This document shows positions 26,150-34,113 of a stretch of DNA of 36,345 bases, piece by piece. Positions within the stretch are counted from its first letter, which is position 1. Every line of letters starts with the position of its first letter. The stretch covers positions 1-36,345 of the forward strand of contig JARGFV010000014.1 of assembly GCA_029210545.1 (NCBI GenBank). The letters are read 5' to 3'. The DNA is from a bacterium (GTDB lineage: Bacteria; BMS3Abin14). A program made the translations under genes and the position numbers. The notes below the pieces were generated by a model. That model saw only the letters and a program-made list of their open reading frames with translations, ran no database searches and had not been told where the DNA came from.

Positions 26150-26166
26150 GGAAGGGGGTGATTTGA

Positions 26167-26994
26167 GTGGCTGAAAAAATAATCGTAATCGATACTTCCA
26201 AATGCACTGCCTGCCGCGGCTGCCAGACAGCCTGCAAGCAGTGGAACTCTCTGTCCGCAGTCAAGACAGAAAATTACGGCAGCTACGAGAACCCCCCGGA
26301 TCTCTCCTTTAACACCTACACCAAGATTCGCTTCAACGAGGTGGAAAAAGGTGGAGAACTGAGTTGGTTCTTTGGCCAGCACCGGTGCATGCACTGTTCA
26401 GACGCCGGATGCATGAAGGCCTGCCCGGTCCCCGGAGCCATCACCCGCGACGCCAGCGGCGCCGTCGTGATCAACCAGGGCCTGTGCACGGGCTGCAAGT
26501 ACTGCGTGTTCGGCTGCCCCTTCGACGTTCCGCGTTACGACGCCATGAACGCTGAAGGGTTCGGAGTCGACAAGGCGTTCAAGTGCACCATGTGCTTCGA
26601 TCGCCAGGAGATGGGAATGGAGCCCGCCTGTACGAAGACCTGTAACACCGATGCCCTGAGCTTCACCAGCAGGTCGAAGCTCGAGACCATCAAGGCCGAC
26701 GCTGCCCAGCGCGGTCTCACGGTCTACGATGGCGGGTCACTGAACACCGGCGTGGTGTTCCTGCTGGAGGATAAGGCCGATCAGTACGGTCTTCCCGTCA
26801 GTCCGGCGATACCTACCCCAACGTTCCTGTGGCGCACGGTCATGAAACCACTTGGCGTTGTCGGGTTCCTCGCAGCCATCTTTGCCGTTATCGCGCACTA
26901 TGTCATCATTGGTCCCAAGGACATCGAGGAAGAGGACGGAGGAGCACCACCATCTCCGCCCAAGTCACCGATGGGGGAAGGGGGTGAGTACTGA
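26167..26994 (+). CDS. fdnH: Formate dehydrogenase beta subunit (four [4Fe-4S] clusters)
   Basis: Electron-transfer subunit linking the alpha subunit to the cytochrome b subunit. Four ferredoxin-type cysteine groups are visible: CTACRGCQTACKQ; CMHCSDAGCMKACP; CTGCKYCVFGCPFDVP; and CTMCFDRQEM with ACTKTC. A single C-terminal membrane helix (PLGVVGFLAAIFAVIAHYVI) anchors it, as in FdnH. 275 residues is slightly shorter than E. coli FdnH. A GTG start is supported by a near-perfect Shine-Dalgarno (aagggggtga) six bases upstream. Its stop shares one base with the next ATG (TGATG), indicating coupling. Confidence 0.95.
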   Translation: MAEKIIVIDTSKCTACRGCQTACKQWNSLSAVKTENYGSYENPPDLSFNTYTKIRFNEVEKGGELSWFFGQHRCMHCSDAGCMKACPVPGAITRDASGAVVINQGLCTGCKYCVFGCPFDVPRYDAMNAEGFGVDKAFKCTMCFDRQEMGMEPACTKTCNTDALSFTSRSKLETIKADAAQRGLTVYDGGSLNTGVVFLLEDKADQYGLPVSPAIPTPTFLWRTVMKPLGVVGFLAAIFAVIAHYVIIGPKDIEEEDGGAPPSPPKSPMGEGGEY

Positions 26995-27593
26995 TGTCTC
27001 ATCATCTCGTCAAACGATTCTCCTCCGGTGAGCGGTTCATTCACTGGGTCCACATGATCTCCTTCATCACCCTGGCCCTGACCGGTCTCGGGCTGTACGC
27101 CAGGTCGTTTTTCGGCCTGACCGGCCTGTTCGGCGGGATCGACTCTTCACGGGTGATCCATCACTACACCGGACTGGTGTTCGCGGTCACGTCCCTTGCG
27201 GTCTTCTTCCAGTGGTTCAAGGATTTCTCGGCCCCTGGTGAGGATTCCCTCGCAGACGTGATCAAGGGCTACCTGGATCACAGCTTCCACCCCCAGTCAG
27301 GCAAGATAAATTTCGGCCAGAAGCTCCTTGGCTGGTTCTCTTTCCTGTTCGGAGTGGGAATGATCGTAACCGGTCTTGCCATGTGGTTCCCCTTCACGCT
27401 GGGACGCGGTCTGCAGCAGTGGATGTACTTCCTGCACAACTTCGTGTTCATATGCTTCATGCTGCTGATGATCGTTCACGTTTACCTGAGTACCACAGGT
27501 AACCCAGGCACCTGGAGAGCCATGTCCAGGGGCACGGTAACCAAGGGCTGGGCCAAGAAGCATCATCCCAAATGGGATGGTGAAGAGGCCTAA
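26994..27593 (+). CDS. fdnI: Formate dehydrogenase gamma subunit, cytochrome b556
   Basis: Integral membrane dihaem cytochrome that passes electrons from the beta subunit to quinone. Four membrane segments are evident (HWVHMISFITLALTGLGLYA; VIHHYTGLVFAVTSLAVFF; LGWFSFLFGVGMIVTGLAMW; YFLHNFVFICFMLLMIVHVY) with histidines positioned as haem ligands (HWVH, HHYTG, LHNF, VHVY). 199 residues is close to FdnI (217). It ends the operon; a strong terminator follows 19 bp later. Confidence 0.93.
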   Translation: MSHHLVKRFSSGERFIHWVHMISFITLALTGLGLYARSFFGLTGLFGGIDSSRVIHHYTGLVFAVTSLAVFFQWFKDFSAPGEDSLADVIKGYLDHSFHPQSGKINFGQKLLGWFSFLFGVGMIVTGLAMWFPFTLGRGLQQWMYFLHNFVFICFMLLMIVHVYLSTTGNPGTWRAMSRGTVTKGWAKKHHPKWDGEEA

Positions 27594-27612
27594 AGACCTG
27601 TACAAGTTGGTT

Positions 27613-27647
27613 AAAAGGGGCGCTGCTTTGGCAGCGCCCCTTTTTTT
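27613..27647 (+). terminator. Intrinsic terminator of the fdh operon
   Basis: A 14-bp perfect stem AAAAGGGGCGCTGC/GCAGCGCCCCTTTT with tetraloop tttg and seven T residues. It separates the fdh operon from selA. Confidence 0.95.
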
Positions 27648-27684
27648 GGTGCAGGTCTTCAGGCCCTCCAGTGTAGAGTGCAGA

Positions 27685-27795
27685 ACCTGGACCGAGACCG
27701 AGAACTAGACCTGGACCTAGTCCTGGAAAGAACTTCTGAGCCTTTCTCTACGACTAGGACCAGGACTTGGACTACGACCAGGACCTGTACTTCGG
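27685..27795. repeat. Inverted hexamer arrays between fdnI and selA
   Basis: Seven 6-bp units lie at 27685-27726 (acctgg, accgag, accgag, aactag, acctgg, acctag, tcctgg). Eight lie on the other side at 27748-27795 (ctacga, ctagga, ccagga, cttgga, ctacga, ccagga, cctgta, cttcgg) with the complementary theme. The period here is 6 instead of 7. Confidence 0.8.
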
Positions 27796-27828
27796 TACTA
27801 GGAACTAGGCACTGGGTACGCTTTCCTT

Positions 27829-27834
27829 TATAAT
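27829..27834 (+). promoter_or_regulatory. Candidate -10 element for selA
   Basis: Perfect TATAAT ten bases before the selA ATG; a weak -35 (taggca) lies 17 bp upstream. If used, the mRNA would start within a few bases of the ATG, and indeed no Shine-Dalgarno is visible there. Confidence 0.4.
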
Positions 27835-27843
27835 CCCCTGGTT

Positions 27844-29262
27844 ATGTCCAAATTTCCTCCCGACAAGAGTCTTCTTCGCCATCTGCCCAAGGTCGATTCG
27901 GTCCTGGAGCACCCAGCCGTTAAAAAACTTTGCGGCTGCGTGCCTGAACTGATCATTAAAGATGGGGTCCGACGGGAGGTTGACCATCTGAGGCACAGGA
28001 TGCGTGAAGGCGATATCACTTCAGTAAAATACCTGGCACTGGATCGTGTGGCAGCCGGTGCCGTCCACAGGATCCGGGAGATGGACCGGCCCAGGCTTCG
28101 GAAGGTCATCAACGCCACCGGTGTCGTGATCCATACCAACCTTGGACGAAGTCCCCTGCCCGAGGAAGCCATCCGACAGATCGGGCTGGCCGCCAGGGGC
28201 TACTCCAACCTGGAGTACGACATCGAAGGTGGAAAGCGCGGCTCCAGGGACGACCTGGTGGAAGAGCTCCTGTGCCGTCTCACCGGCGCTCAGGCCGCCA
28301 CCGTGGTCAACAACAACGCGGCCGCTGTCATGCTCGTCCTGCGGACCCTGGCGGCGGGTCGTTCGGCCGTCGTCTCCAGGGGGGAACTCGTGGAGATCGG
28401 AGGCAGTTTCCGGATCCCCGACGTCATGGAGGCATCGGGAGCGAAACTGGCCGAGGTGGGCACCACCAACAGGACCCGCATCGACGACTACCGCAAGGGC
28501 ATCACCGGCGAAACGGCTCTTCTGCTCAAGGTCCACACCAGCAACTACCGGATCGTGGGGTTCGCCGAGGAGGCGTCCGTCACCGAACTGGTTGCCCTTG
28601 GCCGTGAGAAGAAGATCCCGGTTGCCGTGGACCTGGGAAGCGGGTGCCTGGTGGACCTGAGGAATCTGGGTCTCAAATACAGCGAACCCACGGTGGACGA
28701 GGTCCTCTCCCAGGGGGCCGACGTGGTGACCTTCTCGGGGGACAAGCTCCTGGGGGGACCCCAGGCCGGTATCATCGTCGGAAGCGGCAGGGCCATGGAA
28801 GCGATCAAGAAGAACCCGATGAAGAGGGCCCTGAGGGTGGGCAAACTGACTCTTTCCGCTCTCGAGGCGGTCCTCAAGGCATATCTTGACCCTGCCACCG
28901 CGGTTCACCAAATCCCGGTTCTTCGCATGATCTCCACTTCAAAGGAGAAGATCGCCCAAAGAGCCCGGCGTTTTGCCGGACGCCTCGCGGATCTCCCGAT
29001 GCGGTCTTCGACCGTTTTATCCGTCTCCCGGGTGGGCGGCGGTTCCCTTCCCCTGGAGGAACTGCCCACCATGCTTTTGGCCCTGGAACCGGACGGCATC
29101 TCGGCACAGGAGCTGGAGGGACGCCTGCGCATGGCTGATCCGCCGGTGGTGGGACGGATCGTGGATGATAAGCTGTGTCTGGATCTGAGGACCGTGGCAT
29201 CAAGTGAACTGGGGGAACTGGAGAGAGCGATCAGGGGAGCGCTCCATGATGTTCAACCGTAA
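27844..29262 (+). CDS. selA: L-seryl-tRNA(Sec) selenium transferase SelA
   Basis: PLP enzyme converting seryl-tRNA(Sec) to selenocysteinyl-tRNA(Sec) with selenophosphate. The PLP lysine is K301 in FSGDKLLGGPQAG, the counterpart of E. coli K295. Other landmarks are VINATGVVIHTNLGRSPLP, YSNLEYDIEGGKRGSRD, VVNNNAAAVMLVL and HTSNYRIVGF. 472 residues is typical. It sits directly upstream of selB and behind the selenoprotein operon it serves. selD and selC are not in this window. Confidence 0.97.
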   Translation: MSKFPPDKSLLRHLPKVDSVLEHPAVKKLCGCVPELIIKDGVRREVDHLRHRMREGDITSVKYLALDRVAAGAVHRIREMDRPRLRKVINATGVVIHTNLGRSPLPEEAIRQIGLAARGYSNLEYDIEGGKRGSRDDLVEELLCRLTGAQAATVVNNNAAAVMLVLRTLAAGRSAVVSRGELVEIGGSFRIPDVMEASGAKLAEVGTTNRTRIDDYRKGITGETALLLKVHTSNYRIVGFAEEASVTELVALGREKKIPVAVDLGSGCLVDLRNLGLKYSEPTVDEVLSQGADVVTFSGDKLLGGPQAGIIVGSGRAMEAIKKNPMKRALRVGKLTLSALEAVLKAYLDPATAVHQIPVLRMISTSKEKIAQRARRFAGRLADLPMRSSTVLSVSRVGGGSLPLEELPTMLLALEPDGISAQELEGRLRMADPPVVGRIVDDKLCLDLRTVASSELGELERAIRGALHDVQP

Positions 29263-29270
29263 GATCGCTC

Positions 29271-29408
29271 GTATCGGTGTGTCGGAGTATCGGCGTGTCG
29301 GCGTGAGAACCAAAACATTTCATAGAATCGGCGTATCGGTGTGTCGAGGTAGAGATCAGGGTCCTTATGTTTCTTTACCCCGTTACTCCGTTACCCCGAT
29401 ACCTCGTT
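29271..29408. repeat. Inverted octamer arrays between selA and selB
   Basis: Units gtatcggt, gtgtcgga, gtatcggc, gtgtcggc lie at 29271-29302. Units gaatcggc, gtatcggt, gtgtcgag lie at 29325-29348. Opposed units accccgtt, actccgtt, accccgat, acctcgtt lie at 29377-29408. The period is 8 and the last arm is complementary in theme to the first two. Confidence 0.85.
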
Positions 29409-29427
29409 ACCATGGAGGTCAGTAGCG

Positions 29428-31365
29428 TTGACCACCCAGGGCCACATCATAATCGGCACGGCCGGGCACATCGACCACGGCAAGACATCGTTGGTCAAGC
29501 TTTTAACCGGCGTCGACACCGACCGTCTCAAGGAGGAGAAGGAAAGGGGGATCACTATCGAACTCGGGTTCGCCCCGGTCACCCTCCCTTCAGGTGCGCG
29601 TCTCGGTCTCGTCGATGTGCCCGGACACGAGCGATTCATCAAGAACATGGTCGCCGGCGCCACCGGCATCGACATGGTGCTCCTTGTCATTGCCGCCGAC
29701 GAGGGGGTGATGCCCCAGACAAGGGAACACCTGGATATCTGCCAGCTTCTCGGTGTGAAGATCGGGGTCGTCGCCCTGACAAAGGCCGACATGGTGGACG
29801 CGGAGTGGCTGGAGATGGTCACTGAAGATGTGCGTGACTACCTTTCCGGGTCCTTTCTCGAAGGAGCTTCCATCGTCCCCTGCTCTTCCGTTACCCGACA
29901 GGGAAGGGAGGATCTCCTCGCTGCCGTGGACGAGGCCGCAGCAAGGGTCTCCTCCCGCACCAGCGAGGGCATTTTCCGCCTTCCGGTGGACCGCGTGTTC
30001 ACCATGAAAGGGTTCGGTACAGTGGTCACCGGAACTCTCATATCGGGGGCAGTTTCTTCCGGGCAGGATGTGGTTTTCCTGCCGGGGGAGAAAAAGGCCA
30101 GACTGAGAGGGATGCAGGTCCACGGTGAGCTGGTTGACAAGAGCTCAGCGGGGACAAGGACCGCCCTCAACCTCCAGGGGATCGACAAGGACGAGATCCA
30201 GCGGGGCCAGACGGCAGCGGTAGAAGGCGTGCTCAGGTCCACCCTCATGCTGGACGCGAAGATCACGCTGCTGGGATCAGCCCCCCGTCCCCTCAAGAAC
30301 AGGGATCGGCTGCGCCTGCACCTTTTCACCTCCGAGGTAATGACCAGGGTGACCATCCTGGAAGGTGAAGTCATCGAACCAGGGTCGGAAGGACTGGTGC
30401 AGCTGCGCCTCGAAGAACCGGCCATCGCGCTGCCCGGAGACCGCTTTGTCGTCCGGAGCTACTCCCCCATGACCACCATCGGTGGCGGGCACATTATCGA
30501 CGTCCTTCCCAGAAAACATCGCCGTAACCGGCAGCCGGTCATCGACCTCCTGCTTCGTCTCGACCAGGGCAGCAGGGAGGAACGTGTCCTGGCGTTCCTT
30601 ACCGAAGCGGCGGACAATGGTCTCTGGGCCGTTGACCTGGCCCTCAGGAACAGTATGGAGGCCTCCGCCATGGGAAGCCTCCTGGACCAGCTGGCGGGGG
30701 AGGGCAAGGTGGTTGTCGCCGCCGCAGGGGAGGGGACCCTCGTCTACTCGGCCGGGTCATTCGGGCAGCTTCAGGAGCGTTTCGTAAGAGCCCTGGAGAA
30801 GTTCCACGAGTCCAACCCGGCGAAGAGCGGGATCGGCCGGGAAGAACTCCGGATGAGGGTGGCCCGGCAGATGCCCGACCGGCCCTACCGGAACCTCCTG
30901 TCTGCCCTGGAATCGAGAAATAAGATCGCCCTTGACGGAGATAACGTGAGGCTTTTTGCCCATCAGGCGACGCTGTCGCCCGACCAGGAAAAGGTGGCGG
31001 CGAAGGTAGTAAAAACCCTCACCGCGAACGGGGTCTCCGCCCCGTTCCTCACGGACCTGGCCGAGGAGCTGAAACTTCCGGTTCCAGATCTCAAGGCGGT
31101 CATGAACCTCCTGGCCGAGCGGGGTGACCTTGTCCGGATAAAGGACGATTACTTCATCATACCCCAGGCCCACACCGGTCTCATGAACGGTGTCGAAGCC
31201 TGGTACGCGTCCAATACCGAGATGGCTCTTGCCGATTTCCGCGGGATCGTGAACACGACCAGGAAGTGGATGATCCCGCTCCTGGAGTACCTGGACCGGA
31301 CCCAGGTCACCATGCGCAAGGGGGATGTGAGGATCAAGAGGGGGGCTGTGAGGCGTGAAGCATAG
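29428..31365 (+). CDS. selB: Selenocysteine-specific elongation factor SelB
   Basis: GTPase that carries selenocysteinyl-tRNA(Sec) to ribosomes paused at a UGA next to a SECIS hairpin. G1 GHIDHGKTS is at residues 13-21, G2 lies in the [10 protein letters not shown] segment, G3 DVPGHE is at 63-68, and G4 TKAD is at 118-121. EF-Tu-like beta-barrels follow, then C-terminal winged-helix repeats for SECIS binding ([20 protein letters not shown] and the final [20 protein letters not shown]). 645 residues, standard. A TTG start is chosen because ggaggt lies nine bases upstream and no ATG is in frame. The last residues and the stop lie in a heptamer array. Confidence 0.96.
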   Translation: MTTQGHIIIGTAGHIDHGKTSLVKLLTGVDTDRLKEEKERGITIELGFAPVTLPSGARLGLVDVPGHERFIKNMVAGATGIDMVLLVIAADEGVMPQTREHLDICQLLGVKIGVVALTKADMVDAEWLEMVTEDVRDYLSGSFLEGASIVPCSSVTRQGREDLLAAVDEAAARVSSRTSEGIFRLPVDRVFTMKGFGTVVTGTLISGAVSSGQDVVFLPGEKKARLRGMQVHGELVDKSSAGTRTALNLQGIDKDEIQRGQTAAVEGVLRSTLMLDAKITLLGSAPRPLKNRDRLRLHLFTSEVMTRVTILEGEVIEPGSEGLVQLRLEEPAIALPGDRFVVRSYSPMTTIGGGHIIDVLPRKHRRNRQPVIDLLLRLDQGSREERVLAFLTEAADNGLWAVDLALRNSMEASAMGSLLDQLAGEGKVVVAAAGEGTLVYSAGSFGQLQERFVRALEKFHESNPAKSGIGREELRMRVARQMPDRPYRNLLSALESRNKIALDGDNVRLFAHQATLSPDQEKVAAKVVKTLTANGVSAPFLTDLAEELKLPVPDLKAVMNLLAERGDLVRIKDDYFIIPQAHTGLMNGVEAWYASNTEMALADFRGIVNTTRKWMIPLLEYLDRTQVTMRKGDVRIKRGAVRREA

Positions 31366-31387
31366 AGCGTCAAGCGTGAAGCGTAAA
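31353..31387 (+). repeat. Heptamer array crossing the selB stop codon
   Basis: Five 7-bp units in register: gcgtgaa, gcataga, gcgtcaa, gcgtgaa, gcgtaaa. The selB TAG (31363-31365) is inside the second unit. A palindromic word (agctgatagctatcagct, about 31402-31419) follows. Confidence 0.85.
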
Positions 31388-31468
31388 AGCATTTAGCTGG
31401 CAGCTGATAGCTATCAGCTAACCGCGGCCTTTTAGCATCACATCCTTAAAATCTGTCTCGCGCAGGGA

Positions 31469-31504
31469 CTAGCAGCGTGTCGGGAAACCGTGTCACGCTG
31501 CTAG
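31469..31504. repeat. Inverted repeat at the edge of the IS remnant
   Basis: CTAGCAGCGTG (31469-31479) and CACGCTGCTAG (31494-31504) are perfect reverse complements. It lies 33 bp beyond the transposase stop codon and may mark the end of the insertion sequence or a transcription terminator. Confidence 0.5.
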
Positions 31505-31536
31505 ATAGTGTTTGTCGGAAGATGTTGTTTCGCATT

Positions 31537-31857
31537 TTATTTCCCGTATCTGAACAGCTTCAACAGGTTGTGCGTCAAACACACCAGATCCCATTCGGCC
31601 TGACAATGATCCAGGCCACGGAAACTGAACCGTCTGAATCCACGCACCTGTTTGATCTGCCCGAACACCGGTTCCACACCCGAAATCCACCCGGAACGTT
31701 CCTGAAGCGTGGATTTCGGGTCTTGAAACGAAGATCCTCGGGCAACTCGTCACCACGCGCACCTTTGCCGTAAACAGCGTCCCCCTTCTTGTCAACCTTA
31801 CCGGCAAGAACACGAAAGGGAACCGAATGCCAGGTCGCCTGTTCAACCTTGACAGGG
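31537..31857 (-). pseudogene. IS1182-type transposase remnant (C-terminal fragment, frameshifted)
   Basis: On the minus strand, the frame ending in TAA at 31537-31539 reads GVEPVFGQIKQVRGFRRF, then SFRGLDHCQAEWDLVCLTHN and LLKLFRYGK, the unmistakable C-terminus of IS1182-family DDE transposases. Upstream sequence continues in another frame (KGDAVYGKGARGDELPEDLRF), so at least one frameshift has occurred near 31750. The upstream end stops where the MITE-like copy B begins at 31858; the N-terminal two thirds are gone. No functional product is expected. Confidence 0.8.
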
Positions 31858-32010
31858 TCGCAAAAAGTCCAATCCGGGACTTTTCGCTCCACGGAAAGGG
31901 AAAAGCGTCGTTTTCCCTTTCCTTACAAATCAATGACTTACGGAGTGAGTCATTGATTTGGGCGCCCCGCGCGGGGCGCGTTGATGACTTTTTGCGAAGT
32001 CATCAACATT
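31858..32010. mobile_element. MITE-like element, copy B
   Basis: Bounded by TCGCAAAAAGTC (31858-31869) on the left and GACTTTTTGCGA (31986-31997) on the right, which are 12-bp terminal inverted repeats. Inside are a gggaaaa/ttttccc hairpin, a stem built on aatcaatgact/agtcattgatt (about 31928-31959) and the 18-bp palindrome GCGCCCCGCGCGGGGCGC (31962-31979). The right end folds as TTGATGACTT/AAGTCATCAA. Its last 61 bp (31950-32010) are identical to copy C. There is no coding capacity. The stretch from here to 32260 otherwise shows nothing recognisable. Confidence 0.8.
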
Positions 32011-32260
32011 AATGTCTAACAGTTGCGGAACTCCCTTGCAATGCAGTAAAATATTGGCACATGGTTGGGGAGAAGGTGGGGAAGTAAACATCCTGGGAAT
32101 GTCATCATTGAGATCACACCAAACCGTCTTTCCGGAAGGGGAGGCGGATTTTTTGGTTAAAGAATTTATGGTTGCGTTTGGAAAGTCTGAGAACCAGAGG
32201 TGCGACCCCAAGGGGTACCACTGAGGCCTCAAAGGAACTACTCTTATAGGGAGATACTAA

Positions 32261-32705
32261 TTGAGCAATGGGGTTATTAAAGTAATATTTGACTGCAATG
32301 TTCTTGCTAGGTTTACAGAACTACCAATGGAGGATTACAAGCGAGCTGTGAGCATTATCAGAGATAAATATTCATATTACCAAACACCACATCTCACCGC
32401 TGAAATGAGTGGTGTTGCATTGTCAAATAAAACAGAAAAGTTGCACCGCTACTGTAGGTTCTTGATGCAAATAACAAGTAAAAATAGGCGTTTGTTGAAG
32501 TCATGCAACGATATTGCTCGAAATCAATTAAAAGGTGATGTGACAATTTATGAGGAAGATGGTGAGTGTAGGAAATGGAGGCGATTTGTTAGTGAACCAG
32601 TTTTGGGGAAAACTTTTTAAATATATATCAGAAGCGGATAATATGGTTTTTTCTAATAAAAGAATAGTTGGTTTTGATGAATTCATGAAAACAATCTTAC
32701 AATAA
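32261..32705 (+). pseudogene. AT-rich PIN-like gene broken by a frameshift
   Basis: The first frame (TTG start, gggaga eight bases upstream) encodes NGVIKVIFDCNVLARF, resembling the first strand and catalytic Asp of PIN-type nucleases, and stops at 32618-32620 after 119 residues. From about 32613 the +1 frame continues smoothly as KLFKYISEADNMVFSNKRIV, then GFDEFMKTILQ, ending at 32705. This tail ends as PIN proteins often do, with a target-name-like GFDEFMK. So one base is out of place near ggggaaaacttttt, giving about 148 residues if repaired. Base composition is far more AT-rich than all neighbours, a sign of transfer. It could be a sequencing error, decay or a recoding site. The PIN assignment is tentative. 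Confidence 0.55.
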
Positions 32706-33097
32706 CTTTCTCGGTGCCAGAGACCGGGGGGAATTAAGATTAGCGCACTAGTGCACCTGGGGAAACTCAGGATGATTTGAGGTATGGGCCACGATTGTGG
32801 ATGCAGAGTCTTATATTGGAATCATAATGTCTGTTGTTTATAGCCTTCCCTTCAGGCGGCCCGAAGTTTTAATAACCGCTTTGAACTGTCATGCCATCAA
32901 GCAAGGCTTTCCACGTGGACCCTTATCAAAGGTCATACGTTTCAGAGGGTGACCCCTGGTAGGGGCAAAGCTTGGGGTCAGGGGAATACCAGTAACAGGT
33001 AACAAGTGAAAAAAATGCAGGCGGGACGAAAAGCGAATCGCTTATTGAATAGTGGCCCGCTTTATGGTTGTTTCTTCGGATAAAAATCATTCCCGCC
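32706..33097. other. Gap without a recognised gene (392 bp)
   Basis: Mixed-composition sequence between the AT-rich gene and the glycosyltransferase remnant. It includes the word aagcttggggtcagggg (about 32970-32986), of a kind often seen next to transposase genes, but no transposase is visible. Nothing else was recognised. Confidence 0.4.
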
Positions 33098-34113
33098 ATG
33101 CCATTCGGAAGCGGCCTCCTGGACATTGTTCACCGCCGTCCCGCCGCCGTAACAGCGTTCCTGATCCTCCTGTACGCCGCCATGGCCTGGTCCCAGAGGT
33201 CCATCCTGGATGATGCCTTCATCTCGTTCAGGTATGCGGCCAACCTGGCTCAGGGCCATGGCCTTGTCTGGAACACGGGTGAAGCGCCCATCGAGGGGTT
33301 CACGAACTTTCTCTGGGTGCTGATCATGACGGTCCCGCACCTTGCCGGCATCGATCCTGTTGCGTTCAGTATGATTCTCGGCATCCTGGCGTTCGCCGCT
33401 GCCCTTGCGGTCCAGTTCCGGCTCGCGGCTGTGGTTACAGGGCAACCTTGGGCGGGTACCGCCGCGGTACTTGTCCTCGGCGGGCTCTAATCATTCCATC
33501 AGGCGACCCACAGGTCTACCGCGGACAACTCCCAGACGGAATCGATCAGGGTCTTGGCCACCTGATGGACTACGGTGACGCCTGGATCACCACGGGCGTG
33601 ATGCTCGGAGAGTATCTGGGAAACGCGCGGGGAGAGCCGGTGACCATCGCCCTGACCCCGGCGGGAGCCATCCCCTATTATTCGAAGCTTAGGACCATCG
33701 ACATGCTCGGGCTGAACGACCGCGGGGTAGCCGAAAACGGCCTGCATGCACCGCAAAATGCCGCCGGTCACCAGCTGGTGGCGCCGATCAGCTACCTGAG
33801 GGATCGCGGGGTCAACCTTTTGCTTGGACATCCTGCCACCTACGATACCGCGGCCGATCCCCGGGTTTACCTGGAGAAGGCGATCTCCCGGGTCGCCTTC
33901 ATGAGCGAGGCCAACATCCGTCAGCTGTCTCCGGTGGTCCGCATCGTGGAGATCCCGGTGTTGAAAAACAGGAAGATCGTGGCCGTTTACCTTAACGATC
34001 ACGAACATATCGACCGCCTGATCACCACGGGCACCTTCAGGTCTTATCAGGTTGAGATCATGGAAAGCCATACCCGGAAAACTTTTCATAAAACTGCGGC
34101 GGTGCTGGAATGA
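33098..34113 (+). pseudogene. Membrane glycosyltransferase (GT-C, arabinofuranosyltransferase-like) with internal deletion
   Basis: The 5' part (33098-33490) encodes the start of a GT-C transferase: a first membrane helix (AAVTAFLILLYAAMAW), the catalytic-loop acidic motif DDAFISFRYAANLAQGHGLV and EAPIEGFTNFLWVL, and two further helices. It then stops. From about 33485 another frame, ending at 34113, encodes the soluble C-terminal domain typical of the same family (GEPVTIALTPAGAIPYYSKL, followed by RTIDMLGLND). The expected middle, perhaps 300 residues of membrane helices, is missing, and the two parts are out of frame. The enzyme is therefore dead unless the assembly is wrong. The 3' end overlaps the next ATG (ATGA), a trace of the original operon. 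Confidence 0.75.

Noticed and set aside
27594-27843. Search for selC (tRNA-Sec) near fdnI, selA and selB
   Set aside because: No UCA-anticodon cloverleaf or TTCGA/TTCAA T-loop context was found in this or the other gaps around selA and selB.
31477-31773. A 98-codon plus-strand open frame
   Set aside because: It is antisense to the IS1182 transposase remnant.
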